NCBI GenBank assembly: GCA_022767285.1
Contig: JALENY010000009.1
Span: 1 to 64,000, forward strand
DNA: 64,000 bases
Direction of reading: 5' to 3'
From: Lachnospiraceae bacterium
GTDB lineage: Bacteria; Bacillota; Clostridia; Lachnospirales; Lachnospiraceae
Numbering within the stretch: position 1 is the first letter of the stretch; each line of letters opens with the position of its first letter. Below, one piece after another: positions 54,450 to 63,566 of the stretch. The notes beneath the pieces were generated by a model, which saw nothing but the letters and a program-made list of their open reading frames with translations, ran no database searches and had not been told where the DNA came from. Made by a program: the position numbers and the translations under genes.

Positions 54450-54494
54450 TTATTTGTCCTCCTGATTTATTTTAACAAAAGCTTATGTAGTTAA

Positions 54495-55187
54495 TCACTC
54501 TTTACGCGGGTCGATGATCTTAACAGCATCAGCTACACGTCCGTACTGTCCTTTTGCTTTCTCCCAAGCTTCATTCGGAGTATCACCTTTCTTGATAAAG
54601 TCGGTGAATTTTCCAAGGCTTACGAACTGATATCCAATGATCTCGTCATTGGCATCCAGAGCGATTCCGGTTACATAACCTTCTGCCATCTCCTGGTAAC
54701 GAGGACCTTTTGCAAGCGTTCCATACATGGTACCAACCTGAGAACGAAGTCCTTTTCCAAGGTCTTCCAGACCAGCGCCGATTGCAAGTCCGTCTTCTGA
54801 GAACGCACTCTGAGTTCTTCCGTAAACGATCTGAAGGAATAACTCTCTCATTGCTGTATTGATTGCATCACATACAAGGTCAGTGTTCAGAGCTTCCAGA
54901 ATGGTTTTTCCCGGAAGGATTTCAGCTGCCATAGCTGCAGAATGAGTCATACCGGAACATCCGATGGTCTCAACGAGTGCTTCCTGGATAACGCCGTCCT
55001 TTACGTTAAGGGTCAGTTTACAAGCACCCTGCTGCGGAGCACACCAGCCAATACCGTGTGTAAAACCGGAAATATCTTTTACTTCTTTTGCTTTTACCCA
55101 TTTTGCTTCTTCCGGAATCGGAGCCGGTCCGTGATTTGCACCCTGAGCTACCGGACACATCATTTCTACTTCATGTGAATAAATCAT
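54495..55187 (-). CDS. NifU/IscU-like Fe-S scaffold protein paired with GGGtGRT
   Basis: A 230-aa protein with an IscU-like N-terminal part: Cys49 and Cys56 in GWCAPQQGACK, Cys77 in ETIGCSGMTHSA and Cys106 in DLVCDAI. The C-terminal half (about 125-230) is not part of IscU and has no motif I know. AAGGAG precedes ATG 55187. It is transcribed with the GGGtGRT gene. The cysteine spacing differs from that of standard IscU, so the cluster chemistry may be different. Confidence 0.85.
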   Translation of the reverse strand: MIYSHEVEMMCPVAQGANHGPAPIPEEAKWVKAKEVKDISGFTHGIGWCAPQQGACKLTLNVKDGVIQEALVETIGCSGMTHSAAMAAEILPGKTILEALNTDLVCDAINTAMRELFLQIVYGRTQSAFSEDGLAIGAGLEDLGKGLRSQVGTMYGTLAKGPRYQEMAEGYVTGIALDANDEIIGYQFVSLGKFTDFIKKGDTPNEAWEKAKGQYGRVADAVKIIDPRKE

Positions 55188-55341
55188 TTTAAAACTCCTT
55201 TCAACTATATAATTCTAGTTTGTTACTTTAATAACCCACACACTGATATTTTCTCACAAACAGACCGATTCGTCCAGTCTTAAATGAGAAAAAAGAGCAA
55301 AAAACATCAAAATGACGAAGCGTTTTTTGTTATTAATTCCT

Positions 55342-55629
55342 TTACAGGATTACTTCGTGGGTCACAATATCCACGCCGCCGATGGAAAGCTTCTGAATCT
55401 GGGGAATCAGCCGCTTAAAATGTTCTGTTCTCATATGCGCATCCAGCACTGCCTGACTGGGCCAACGTTCGAGAAAAGCAAACACATTTTTCCCCTCTCT
55501 ACCCCGGATCAGTTCATAACTGATATTTTCCGGCTCTTTTCTGGTCTCTTCCACAAGTTCTTTTGCCAGTGCAATAAACTTGTCCACATTGAGACCGCTG
55601 ACAACACATTTTGCATAAACTGCAATCAT
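55342..55629 (-). CDS. Antibiotic biosynthesis monooxygenase (ABM) domain protein
   Basis: A 95-aa dimeric alpha+beta-barrel protein of the YgiN/ABM type, pattern MIAVYAKCVVSGLNVDKFIALAKELVEETRKE, SYELIRG and FAFLERWPSQAVLDAHMRTEHF. Probably a quinol or similar small-molecule oxidation or scavenging role. I start at ATG 55629 because the SD AGGAGGG overlaps a nearer ATG. Confidence 0.86.
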   Translation of the reverse strand: MIAVYAKCVVSGLNVDKFIALAKELVEETRKEPENISYELIRGREGKNVFAFLERWPSQAVLDAHMRTEHFKRLIPQIQKLSIGGVDIVTHEVIL

Positions 55630-55797
55630 CGTCATCCCTCCTTTTATTCTTAACACTAACAATGAGCAAAGCTCTGCACATCCGGTATTTTTGATAAGTA
55701 TACCACAACCCTTTTGTATGTTTCCAGTCCTTATGCTATAATATGAACACAAATGTTTATCACAAAATACAAACATGAAATAATGAGGTATTTGCAT

Positions 55798-56517
55798 ATG
55801 AATATTTCTATTCCGGACAAAATAAAACTGTTTTCCGGCAGCACACTGAAAACAATCGCCATCCTCTCCATGACTATTGATCATTTCGCAGCAGTGGTCC
55901 TTTATTGGGGATTTTTGTATTATAATCAGCCAATTTATCAGGACACGCCCCTGTATAAGATCTACATCCTTTACCGCATCATGCGCACCATCGGACGCAT
56001 CGCATTTCCAATCTACTGCTTCCTTCTGGTAGAAGGTTTTATGCACACAAAATCCCGTCCGAAATATCTGCTGCGTCTTGGGATCTTTGCCCTGATATCA
56101 GAGATACCCTTTGACCTGGCCATACAAAATCAGATGGTCACCTGGGACTACTGCAACGTATTTTTCACACTGTTCCTGGGATTTCTCGCGATCTGGGCCC
56201 TGGATTATTTTAGAGAAAAGCTGTATTTTTCCATCCCCATTGTTGCTCTGATCGGCTATGCTGCATATTTTATTAACTGTGATTATGATTACCGCGGTAT
56301 CCTGGTGATTGTGATCCTTTACCTGATGCGCTATTACCGGATTCTGCAGGTCATCGCGGGTGCGCTCTCTCTTTACTGGGAATGGCCGGCCATTTTTGCT
56401 TTTATTCCGATTCTTATGTATAACGGAAAAAGAGGCCGGGGCAGCAAATATTTTTTCTATATTTACTACCCGGCCCACTTACTGATTTTCTATTTTTTAA
56501 CAACAATATTGTCCTGA
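55798..56517 (+). CDS. TraX family membrane protein
   Basis: A 239-aa TraX-like acyltransferase family protein with about eight hydrophobic segments (LKTIAILSMTIDHFAAVVLYWG, IGRIAFPIYCFLLVEGF). TraX on F plasmids acetylates pilin; chromosomal members modify unknown targets. Start taken at ATG 55798, with a weak SD. The last 28 bp overlap the convergent 3' end of the next gene. Confidence 0.88.
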   Translation: MNISIPDKIKLFSGSTLKTIAILSMTIDHFAAVVLYWGFLYYNQPIYQDTPLYKIYILYRIMRTIGRIAFPIYCFLLVEGFMHTKSRPKYLLRLGIFALISEIPFDLAIQNQMVTWDYCNVFFTLFLGFLAIWALDYFREKLYFSIPIVALIGYAAYFINCDYDYRGILVIVILYLMRYYRILQVIAGALSLYWEWPAIFAFIPILMYNGKRGRGSKYFFYIYYPAHLLIFYFLTTILS

Positions 56518-57155
56518 CTCTTATAAATACTGTCAGAGGGTACCACACCCCGCACACAGGAAACCGGATAAATATTGGAATGGCATCCAATCACTGTGCC
56601 CGGATTCAGTACGCTGTTGCAGCCCACTTCCACGTAATTGCCCAACATAGCGCCAAATTTTTTAAGACCGGTTTCAATGTGCTGGTCTTTTCCTTTTACA
56701 ACAACCAGAGTTTTATCTGATTTTACGTTGGAAGTGATGGAACCTGCACCCATGTGGGACTTATAGCCGAGGACGGAGTCTCCCACATAATTATAGTGGG
56801 GTACCTGAACCGAATTGAAAATAACAACATTTTTCAGCTCTACGGAGTTACCTATAACACAACCTTCTCCTACCAGAGCGTTTCCGCGCACAAAAGCGCA
56901 GTGGCGCACTTCCGTGTTTTTTCCAATAATAACCGGCCCGTTAATAAAAGCAGTTGGTGCTACTTTTGCAGACTTGGCAATCCACACATTTTCACCAATT
57001 TTATCATATTCTTCCTCACTCAAAGTATTTCCCAGTTTTACAATAAATGACCCAATCTCAGGAAGCACTTCCCATGGATATGTCTTACCCTCAAAAAGTT
57101 CCGCTGCGATGGTCTGGTTCAAATCCAATAATTCTTTGATTGACAACTGTTCCAT
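56490..57155 (-). CDS. Left-handed beta-helix (hexapeptide repeat) protein
   Basis: A 221-aa protein with a hexapeptide-repeat region (about 60-210), e.g. AKSAKVAPTAFINGPVIIGKNTEVRHCAFVRGNALVGEGCVIGNS, similar to the acetyltransferase half of UDP-GlcNAc pyrophosphorylases. The N-terminus (1-55) is helical, without a nucleotidyltransferase domain. It ends inside the TraX gene. Substrate not known. Confidence 0.86.
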   Translation of the reverse strand: MEQLSIKELLDLNQTIAAELFEGKTYPWEVLPEIGSFIVKLGNTLSEEEYDKIGENVWIAKSAKVAPTAFINGPVIIGKNTEVRHCAFVRGNALVGEGCVIGNSVELKNVVIFNSVQVPHYNYVGDSVLGYKSHMGAGSITSNVKSDKTLVVVKGKDQHIETGLKKFGAMLGNYVEVGCNSVLNPGTVIGCHSNIYPVSCVRGVVPSDSIYKSQDNIVVKK

Positions 57156-57271
57156 TATATATGTACCTCCGAAATTTTTTTACAAAAATATTATACGCAG
57201 ATATGAACATGATTGCAATATATTTATAACCGTACGGAAAATCATAATGTTTAAACCGCTGATAAAACAGA

Positions 57272-59365
57272 TTATTTGGTTCGTTTCTTATCGGAATTCG
57301 GACTCTTATAAAACTTTGCATCTGCATCATACATCTGACGCAGTGCATACTGATTATTCATTTTTTTCACACCATCTGTGCGCATTCGTATGAAATGTTC
57401 CAGTTTATCCATATATTCCTGAGTGGTAACCTGGCCTTCCGCTACATAAGTAAGGCCCTTTTCCCAGCTGGCAGTCAGTTCCGGGTTCAAAAGAGACCGG
57501 ATAGAGGAATTCACCACATCAAATACCATCTCACCCATAAGCGTCGGTGTGATAACCTGCGTCTTCTTATTTAGATCCAGATATTTGATAGTAACCAGTT
57601 TTTTCAGAATTTCCGCTCTGGTAGCACTGGTGCCGATCCCACTGCCCTTAATCTGAGCTCGAAGATCTTCATCCTCAATAAGCTGTCCCGCATTTTCCAT
57701 AGCAAGGATAATCGTACCGGAAGTGTAACGTTTCGGCGGTGAAGTTTCCCCTTCTTTTATGGAATATTCCCGTACTGGTAAAATATCATTTTTCTTTAAT
57801 TTCTGTAAAGCTTCCAGCATCTGTCTGTCACAGGTACCTTCTTTTGAACTGTCGATCACATTACTGTTCGTGCCATCGTCACCAACGATGTTCGCTCCGT
57901 CTTTTCCATCTGGCATATTGCCGCTGACACCATTTTTCTTTTTAGCAAAAGAGTTCTGTACAACTTTCAGATATCCTTCTTCCAGAAGCGCTTTAAACCC
58001 GGAAAAGAAACTCTCCCCCTCTGCCTTTGTGACCAGACTGACTTTCTGATACACTGCAGACGGGTAAAAAATACTCAAAAACCGTCGGGCGATCACCTCG
58101 TACACCTTCTGCGAAGTCCCTGATACCGAGCGAAGAGCGTTGAGCCCCTGACCGGTGGGAATAATCGCATAGTGATCGGTAATCTGCTTATCATTGACAT
58201 ATCTGGACTTTGCAATCCCCCTGTAACTGCCGTTGTCCAGAATTTCCTGAGCAAAGGTGCTCACGTGCGGGTAATTTACAAGTCCATGGATATTTTTATA
58301 GATTTCTTTGGCAACTGCTGTGGAAAGGACACGGGCATCCGTTCTGGGATATGTGACCAGTTTTTTCTCATACAGTTCCTGAACGACCCGAAGCGTCTCA
58401 TCCGGACTGATCTTGAACAGTCGGGCACACTCATTTTGAAGCTCCGCAAGATTAAACAAAAGTGGTGCATTCTTATTTTCTTTTTTGCGCTCGATTTTCT
58501 CCACAACAGCTGAAAAAGGCGGATGTGCAGATAGAAGCTGAATCAGATTCTCTGCATCTTCTTTCTTTTTAAAACCGTTTTCTTTATATAAAACCGGTGA
58601 ACCTTCGTATTTGCTTCCGGCCACCGCTCTCCATTCGCCTTCAATAGTACCGCCGCCCAGCTCAATGGCTGACAGTACCCGATAAAAAGGAGTTTTCACA
58701 AACTCCCGAATTTCCCGTTCTCTTCGCACCACCATGCCAAGGACACAGGTCATGACACGGCCTACGGAAATCACCGCATATTTGTTTCCAAGATACCCGG
58801 CGATGCTGTTTCCATATTTCAGGGTCAGGACACGGGAGAAATTGATTCCCATAAGATAGTCTTCTTTTGCACGCAAATAAGCGGAGGCAGAAAGATTATC
58901 ATATTCCGATAAATCCTTTGCCTCTCGTATGCCTCGAAGTATTTCTTCCTCAGTCTGTGAATCGATCCAGACACGTCGGCGTTCCTTTCCGGTGACACCG
59001 CTCATCATCTCCACAAGACGGTAAATATATTCACCTTCACGCCCGGAGTCGGTACAGACATAAATCCGGGTGATATCTTTTCTCTTTAATAGTCCGCTGA
59101 CAATTTTGAACTGCTTTTTCACAGAAGGAATTACTTCATATTTAAAATTCTGCGGTAAAAAAGGCAGGGTATCGAGACTCCACCTTTTTAATGATTCATC
59201 ATATTTTTCCGGATAACTCATGGTTATCAGGTGACCCACGCACCAGGTCACGACTGCATCATCTGATTCCAGATAGCCGTCGTAACGCTGGCCATGAATT
59301 CTAAGCGCCTTTGCAAATTCCTGTGCGACGCTGGGCTTTTCAGCTATGTATAAATATTTTGCCAT
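57272..59365 (-). CDS. topB: DNA topoisomerase III
   Basis: A 697-aa type IA topoisomerase: TOPRIM (YLYIAEKPSVAQEFAKAL, CTDSGREGEYI), the active Tyr in KLVTYPRTDARVLS, and the C-terminal half of the core. A Gly/Asp/Asn-rich insert (KKNGVSGNMPDGKDGANIV) interrupts domain II and is not in the usual family layout. No C-terminal zinc finger is visible. Starts 2 nt after focA. Confidence 0.93.
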   Translation of the reverse strand: MAKYLYIAEKPSVAQEFAKALRIHGQRYDGYLESDDAVVTWCVGHLITMSYPEKYDESLKRWSLDTLPFLPQNFKYEVIPSVKKQFKIVSGLLKRKDITRIYVCTDSGREGEYIYRLVEMMSGVTGKERRRVWIDSQTEEEILRGIREAKDLSEYDNLSASAYLRAKEDYLMGINFSRVLTLKYGNSIAGYLGNKYAVISVGRVMTCVLGMVVRREREIREFVKTPFYRVLSAIELGGGTIEGEWRAVAGSKYEGSPVLYKENGFKKKEDAENLIQLLSAHPPFSAVVEKIERKKENKNAPLLFNLAELQNECARLFKISPDETLRVVQELYEKKLVTYPRTDARVLSTAVAKEIYKNIHGLVNYPHVSTFAQEILDNGSYRGIAKSRYVNDKQITDHYAIIPTGQGLNALRSVSGTSQKVYEVIARRFLSIFYPSAVYQKVSLVTKAEGESFFSGFKALLEEGYLKVVQNSFAKKKNGVSGNMPDGKDGANIVGDDGTNSNVIDSSKEGTCDRQMLEALQKLKKNDILPVREYSIKEGETSPPKRYTSGTIILAMENAGQLIEDEDLRAQIKGSGIGTSATRAEILKKLVTIKYLDLNKKTQVITPTLMGEMVFDVVNSSIRSLLNPELTASWEKGLTYVAEGQVTTQEYMDKLEHFIRMRTDGVKKMNNQYALRQMYDADAKFYKSPNSDKKRTK

Positions 59366-59367
59366 TC

Positions 59368-60123
59368 TTATTTATCCATACTCATTTTACGAAGCGGCAG
59401 TGCCAGAACAACTGCACCTCCAATAATGTTGCCGATGGTAACGATTACCATACTCTTTAAGATTGCGCCGAGAGATACACCCGGTACCAATGCATATGCA
59501 ATGGTAAATACACTCATATTTGCGATACAGTGCTCAAATCCGCTGAATACGAAACCGCCGATACACATAAAGATCATGATCAGCTTTGCAGACTCACTTT
59601 TCAGTTTCACGCCGCAGGCAACTGCAAGACAAACAAAGAAATTACACAATATAGCTCTGAGGAACATTTCTAATTCCGGAATTGCCAGCTTGTTCTGAAT
59701 AAAAGAGCCAAAATAATCCGCTGTACCGGAAGCGCCTGCTCCTACAAAAATCAAAGAGAAAATAAGGCATCCAACAAAATTGCCAATGTAGCTCACAACC
59801 CATACTTTGACCACATCACCCCAGGATACAGATTTGTCATAGGCGCCAAATGCCATCACCAGATTGTTGCCCGTAAAGAGTTCTCCGCCTACCATTACAA
59901 TCAGCTGAACTGCAATTGCAAATACCATAGCGCCGATAAATTTGCCCCAGAAAGGTGCTTCTGCTGAAAAAACATTACCTGCTACATTACTGAAAATAAC
60001 AGCTACGGTAATAAAAAAGCCAGCCATCATAGCACGCAGGAAATATTTTCCCGGATAGTTTTTCAGACAAGAGATCTTGCCCTTTGCAGCATTGTCAAAT
60101 TTCGTTACATCTTCAAAATTCAT
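59368..60123 (-). CDS. Formate/nitrite transporter (FocA/NirC family)
   Basis: A 251-aa pentameric channel protein with six hydrophobic segments. Family patterns: GGELFTGNNLVM near residue 80 and FVFSGFEHCIANM, whose His gates proton-coupled permeation. Asd lies 36 nt upstream and topB 2 nt downstream, so it is in a run of unrelated genes. Substrate formate, nitrite or hydrosulfide. Confidence 0.93.
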   Translation of the reverse strand: MNFEDVTKFDNAAKGKISCLKNYPGKYFLRAMMAGFFITVAVIFSNVAGNVFSAEAPFWGKFIGAMVFAIAVQLIVMVGGELFTGNNLVMAFGAYDKSVSWGDVVKVWVVSYIGNFVGCLIFSLIFVGAGASGTADYFGSFIQNKLAIPELEMFLRAILCNFFVCLAVACGVKLKSESAKLIMIFMCIGGFVFSGFEHCIANMSVFTIAYALVPGVSLGAILKSMVIVTIGNIIGGAVVLALPLRKMSMDK

Positions 60124-60159
60124 GATTATTCCCCCTTTGGAATTTATTAAGATTTCACT

Positions 60160-61245
60160 TTATTTTTTTGTTATATAACCTTTCGCTTTTAAGAGTTCGG
60201 CACACAGAACGGCTCCGCCTGCAGCGCCACGAACGGTATTGTGAGAGAGACCGACAAATTTGTAATCATAGATCAGGTCTTCTCTCAGTCTTCCGATGGA
60301 TACGCCCATGCCGTTTTCATAGTCAACATCCAGCTGAACCTGCGGACGATTATCCTCTTCCATATAACGGATAAACTGCTTCGGAGCGCTGGGAAGATTC
60401 AGTTCCTGAGGTTCACCGCGGAAATTAACCAGACGGTCTATCAGTTCTTCTTTGGTCGGCTTTTTCTCAAAACGTATAAAGACTGCTGCGGTATGGCCGT
60501 TGAGAACCGGAACACGGATACACTGGCAAGTGATCTTCGGTTCTGCCGCTTTTTCAATATGATCACCTTCCACATGTCCCAGCACACGCAGCGGTTCCTG
60601 TTCACTCTTTTCTTCCTCACCGCCAATGTACGGGATGATGTTTTCTACCATTTCCGGCCAATCTTTGAAGGTTTTTCCTGCACCGGAGATTGCCTGATAT
60701 GTTGTGGCTACCACTTCTTTCGGACCAAATTCTTTCCAGGCTGCAAGGCACGGAGCATAGCTCTGAATGGAGCAGTTCGGTTTTACAGCGATAAATCCGC
60801 GGGTTGTACCCAGACGTTTTTTCTGGGATGCAATTACTTCAAAATGTTCCGGATTGATTTCCGGCACTACCATCGGTACATCCGGGGTCCATCTGTGTGC
60901 ACTGTTGTTTGAAACAACCGGTGTTTCCGTTTTTGCATATGCTTCTTCAATGGCACGGATCTCATCTTTTGTCATATCAACTGCGGAAAATACGAAATCT
61001 ACTGTAGATGCCACTTTTTCCACTTCATTTACATTCATAACTACAAGGTTTTTTACGCCTTCCGGCATCGGTGTGGTCATTTTCCAGCGGCCGCCTACCG
61101 CTTCCTCATATGTCTTTCCGGCACTTCTCGGGCTCGCAGCCACCGTTACTACCTCAAACCAGGGATGATTTTCCAGCAGAGAGATAAATCTCTGACCAAC
61201 CATACCAGTTGCACCTAAAATACCTACTTTCAGTTTCTCACTCAT
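60160..61245 (-). CDS. asd: Aspartate-semialdehyde dehydrogenase
   Basis: Makes aspartate semialdehyde for lysine, threonine and methionine synthesis. The 361-aa enzyme is of the archaeal/fungal type: GILGATGMVGQRFISLL, catalytic Cys in VKPNCSIQSY, and SNNSAHRW. Start ATG 61245 follows GAGGAG; a longer frame begins at 61260. Eighteen nt after argH. Confidence 0.95.
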   Translation of the reverse strand: MSEKLKVGILGATGMVGQRFISLLENHPWFEVVTVAASPRSAGKTYEEAVGGRWKMTTPMPEGVKNLVVMNVNEVEKVASTVDFVFSAVDMTKDEIRAIEEAYAKTETPVVSNNSAHRWTPDVPMVVPEINPEHFEVIASQKKRLGTTRGFIAVKPNCSIQSYAPCLAAWKEFGPKEVVATTYQAISGAGKTFKDWPEMVENIIPYIGGEEEKSEQEPLRVLGHVEGDHIEKAAEPKITCQCIRVPVLNGHTAAVFIRFEKKPTKEELIDRLVNFRGEPQELNLPSAPKQFIRYMEEDNRPQVQLDVDYENGMGVSIGRLREDLIYDYKFVGLSHNTVRGAAGGAVLCAELLKAKGYITKK

Positions 61246-61263
61246 AATTTTTCTCCTCATTGT

Positions 61264-62640
61264 TTATTGTAAATATTGCTTATATCTACCGATCACATCA
61301 TGCATAGCTTCCGGGCCCGGTGCCCCAACTGTCACACGCTTTTCCACACAGGTCTTCATACTGATGGCCTCATAAATATCATTCTCAAATACCGGGCTGA
61401 TGTTCTTGTATTCTTCCAGAGTCATTTCGTCCAGAGATATTCCCTTATCAATGCAGTACAGAACCAGCTGTCCTACAATACCGTGCGCATCACGGAAGGG
61501 TACGCCATGCTTCACCAGATAATCAGCCGCATCCGTTGCGTTGGTAAAACCGTTTCTCGCACTGGTTTCCATGTTCTTTTTGTTGAATTTTATTGTCGCA
61601 AGCATGCCGGTAAACAAAGCCAGGCATCCTTTCGTGGTATCAATGGCATCAAAGGTCAGCTCTTTGTCTTCCTGCATATCTTTATTATAAGCCAGCGGCA
61701 GACCTTTCATCGTAGTCAGCAGCGAGATCAGTGCGCCATAGACGCGGCCTGTTTTCCCGCGGACCAGCTCCGCGATATCCGGATTCTTTTTCTGGGGCAT
61801 AATGCTGCTTCCGGTGCTGTAGGCATCATCAATGTCCACAAACTGGTATTCATTGGAATTCCAGATGATCACTTCCTCAGAAAAACGGGAAAGATGCATC
61901 ATGATAGTTGCCATAGCAGACAAAAATTCAATCAGATAGTCGCGATCCGACACGCCATCTATGCTGTTTAAAGTCGGGCCGTTTTCAAACTTCAGAAGTT
62001 CGGCCGTATAGTCGCGGTCAAGCGGATAAGTGGTTCCTGCCAATGCACCGGATCCAAGCGGACAGGTATTCATACGGTTCCGGATGTCGGAAAGTCGGCT
62101 TCTGTCACGACGAAACATCTCAAAATATGCGCCCAGATGATGCGCCAGGGTAATGGGCTGAGCTTTCTGGAGATGCGTAAATCCCGGCATATAGGTCTCG
62201 GTGTTTTCTTCCATGATCTTGAGGATAGTCTCAAGCAACTGTTTTACCAACCCGTCCATCTCATCAATCTGGTTTCTGGTATACAGTTTCATGTCCAGGG
62301 CCACCTGATCGTTTCGGCTTCTTCCGGTGTGCAGTTTTTTTCCGGTGTCACCGATGCGGTCAATCAGATTGGCTTCCACAAAACTGTGCACATCCTCGTA
62401 TTCATCGGTAATTTTGAGTCTGCCTTCTTCCACATCTTTCCGAATGCTGTCGAGGCCGTTTAATATTTCTATTTTTTCTTCAGCAGTCAGGATACCCTGT
62501 TTTGCAAGCATAACAACATGGGCAGAACTGCCTTCAATATCTTCTTTTAAAAACTTCTGGTCAAAAGAGATGGAAGCGTTAAAATTATATACAAGCTTAT
62601 CTGTTTCTTTTGTAAATCTGCCCCCCCATAACTGAGCCAT
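61264..62640 (-). CDS. argH: Argininosuccinate lyase
   Basis: Last step of arginine synthesis. The 458-aa fumarase-superfamily enzyme has the catalytic-Ser loop GSSIMPQKKNPDIAELVRGKTGRVYG and the HTGRSRNDQVALD motif. argG is not in the window; asd follows in the same direction. Confidence 0.96.
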   Translation of the reverse strand: MAQLWGGRFTKETDKLVYNFNASISFDQKFLKEDIEGSSAHVVMLAKQGILTAEEKIEILNGLDSIRKDVEEGRLKITDEYEDVHSFVEANLIDRIGDTGKKLHTGRSRNDQVALDMKLYTRNQIDEMDGLVKQLLETILKIMEENTETYMPGFTHLQKAQPITLAHHLGAYFEMFRRDRSRLSDIRNRMNTCPLGSGALAGTTYPLDRDYTAELLKFENGPTLNSIDGVSDRDYLIEFLSAMATIMMHLSRFSEEVIIWNSNEYQFVDIDDAYSTGSSIMPQKKNPDIAELVRGKTGRVYGALISLLTTMKGLPLAYNKDMQEDKELTFDAIDTTKGCLALFTGMLATIKFNKKNMETSARNGFTNATDAADYLVKHGVPFRDAHGIVGQLVLYCIDKGISLDEMTLEEYKNISPVFENDIYEAISMKTCVEKRVTVGAPGPEAMHDVIGRYKQYLQ

Positions 62641-62710
62641 TTTGATTCCTCCATATTATTCATTGTAACTTATGCCCCGCGGGCCAAATGTTAAGGTATA
62701 GTTTATCACA

Positions 62711-63325
62711 TCAATCGCGCTTTGAAAAGACACAACCGCAATAATTCTGTCGATACAGACCATATTCACGGGACAACTCGATGGAACGCTTATATCCATT
62801 TTTCTTCTTAAAATCGGATGGCAAAAATGGTATATGGTATTTCTGTGCCAGTTCCTGTCCGATCTCATTGAGCTTTTCTGCATTTTTTAGCGGGCTGATG
62901 GTAAGGGTCGTTGTAAAATAGTCAAATCCCTGTTCTTTGGCAACTCGTGCCGATGCTTCCAGCCGAAGACGATAACAGCAAAAACATCTTTCTTTGCCTT
63001 CCGGTAAATCTTCGAAACCTCTGACTGTGTTGTAAAAGATTTCCGGTTGATACTCACCTTCCAGAAACGCGACCGGATGAGGCAGTACCATATGATTGAC
63101 CAGACGCTTCTGCTCCTCCACCCGCATCCGGTATTCCTTTTCCGGAGAAATGTTCGGGTTATAATAAAATACGGTTATATCAAAGTATTGTGACAAATAT
63201 TCCAGAACATAACTGCTGCAGGGCGCACAACAGCTGTGCAGCAGGAGGCGCTTCGGTTTTTCCGCTTCCGAAATCTCATTGATTATTTTTTCTAATTTTT
63301 TCTGATAATTTTCCAAACTGTCCAC
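62711..63325 (-). CDS. queH: Epoxyqueuosine reductase QueH
   Basis: Reduces epoxyqueuosine to queuosine in tRNA with a 4Fe-4S cluster. The 204-aa protein (DUF208) has the double cysteine motifs HSCCAPCSSYV, CFCCYRLRLE and NYCGC. Start is GTG 63325 with a weak ribosome-binding site. Its promoter shares a palindrome with the divergent ABC gene. Confidence 0.93.
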   Translation of the reverse strand: MDSLENYQKKLEKIINEISEAEKPKRLLLHSCCAPCSSYVLEYLSQYFDITVFYYNPNISPEKEYRMRVEEQKRLVNHMVLPHPVAFLEGEYQPEIFYNTVRGFEDLPEGKERCFCCYRLRLEASARVAKEQGFDYFTTTLTISPLKNAEKLNEIGQELAQKYHIPFLPSDFKKKNGYKRSIELSREYGLYRQNYCGCVFSKRD

Positions 63326-63417
63326 CTGTCTATCTCTGTATATTTGCGTATGAAGCCTCCCTAATGTGAAGATATGTATTCTGCATATCTATCACTGCAT
63401 CATAATCATTCTTATTT

Positions 63418-63447
63418 AGTATAACGTGTGCGGATTGAAATTTCAAT
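63418..63447 (-). promoter_or_regulatory. queH promoter with palindrome
   Basis: Minus strand TTGAAA (63441-63446), 17 nt, TATACT (63418-63423). The -35 lies in the perfect 14-bp palindrome ATTGAAATTTCAAT (63434-63447), which could serve as an operator for both divergent genes. Confidence 0.6.
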
Positions 63448-63566
63448 ATGAGTTTGTCATCAAATTAACAAGCTCATTCCTTATCTGTTTCATAAAATGG
63501 CAGCTTAACTGTGTCAGGACCTTTTATCAAGGCATAAATTAGAATATGCAGTGAAAGGAGAACCAT

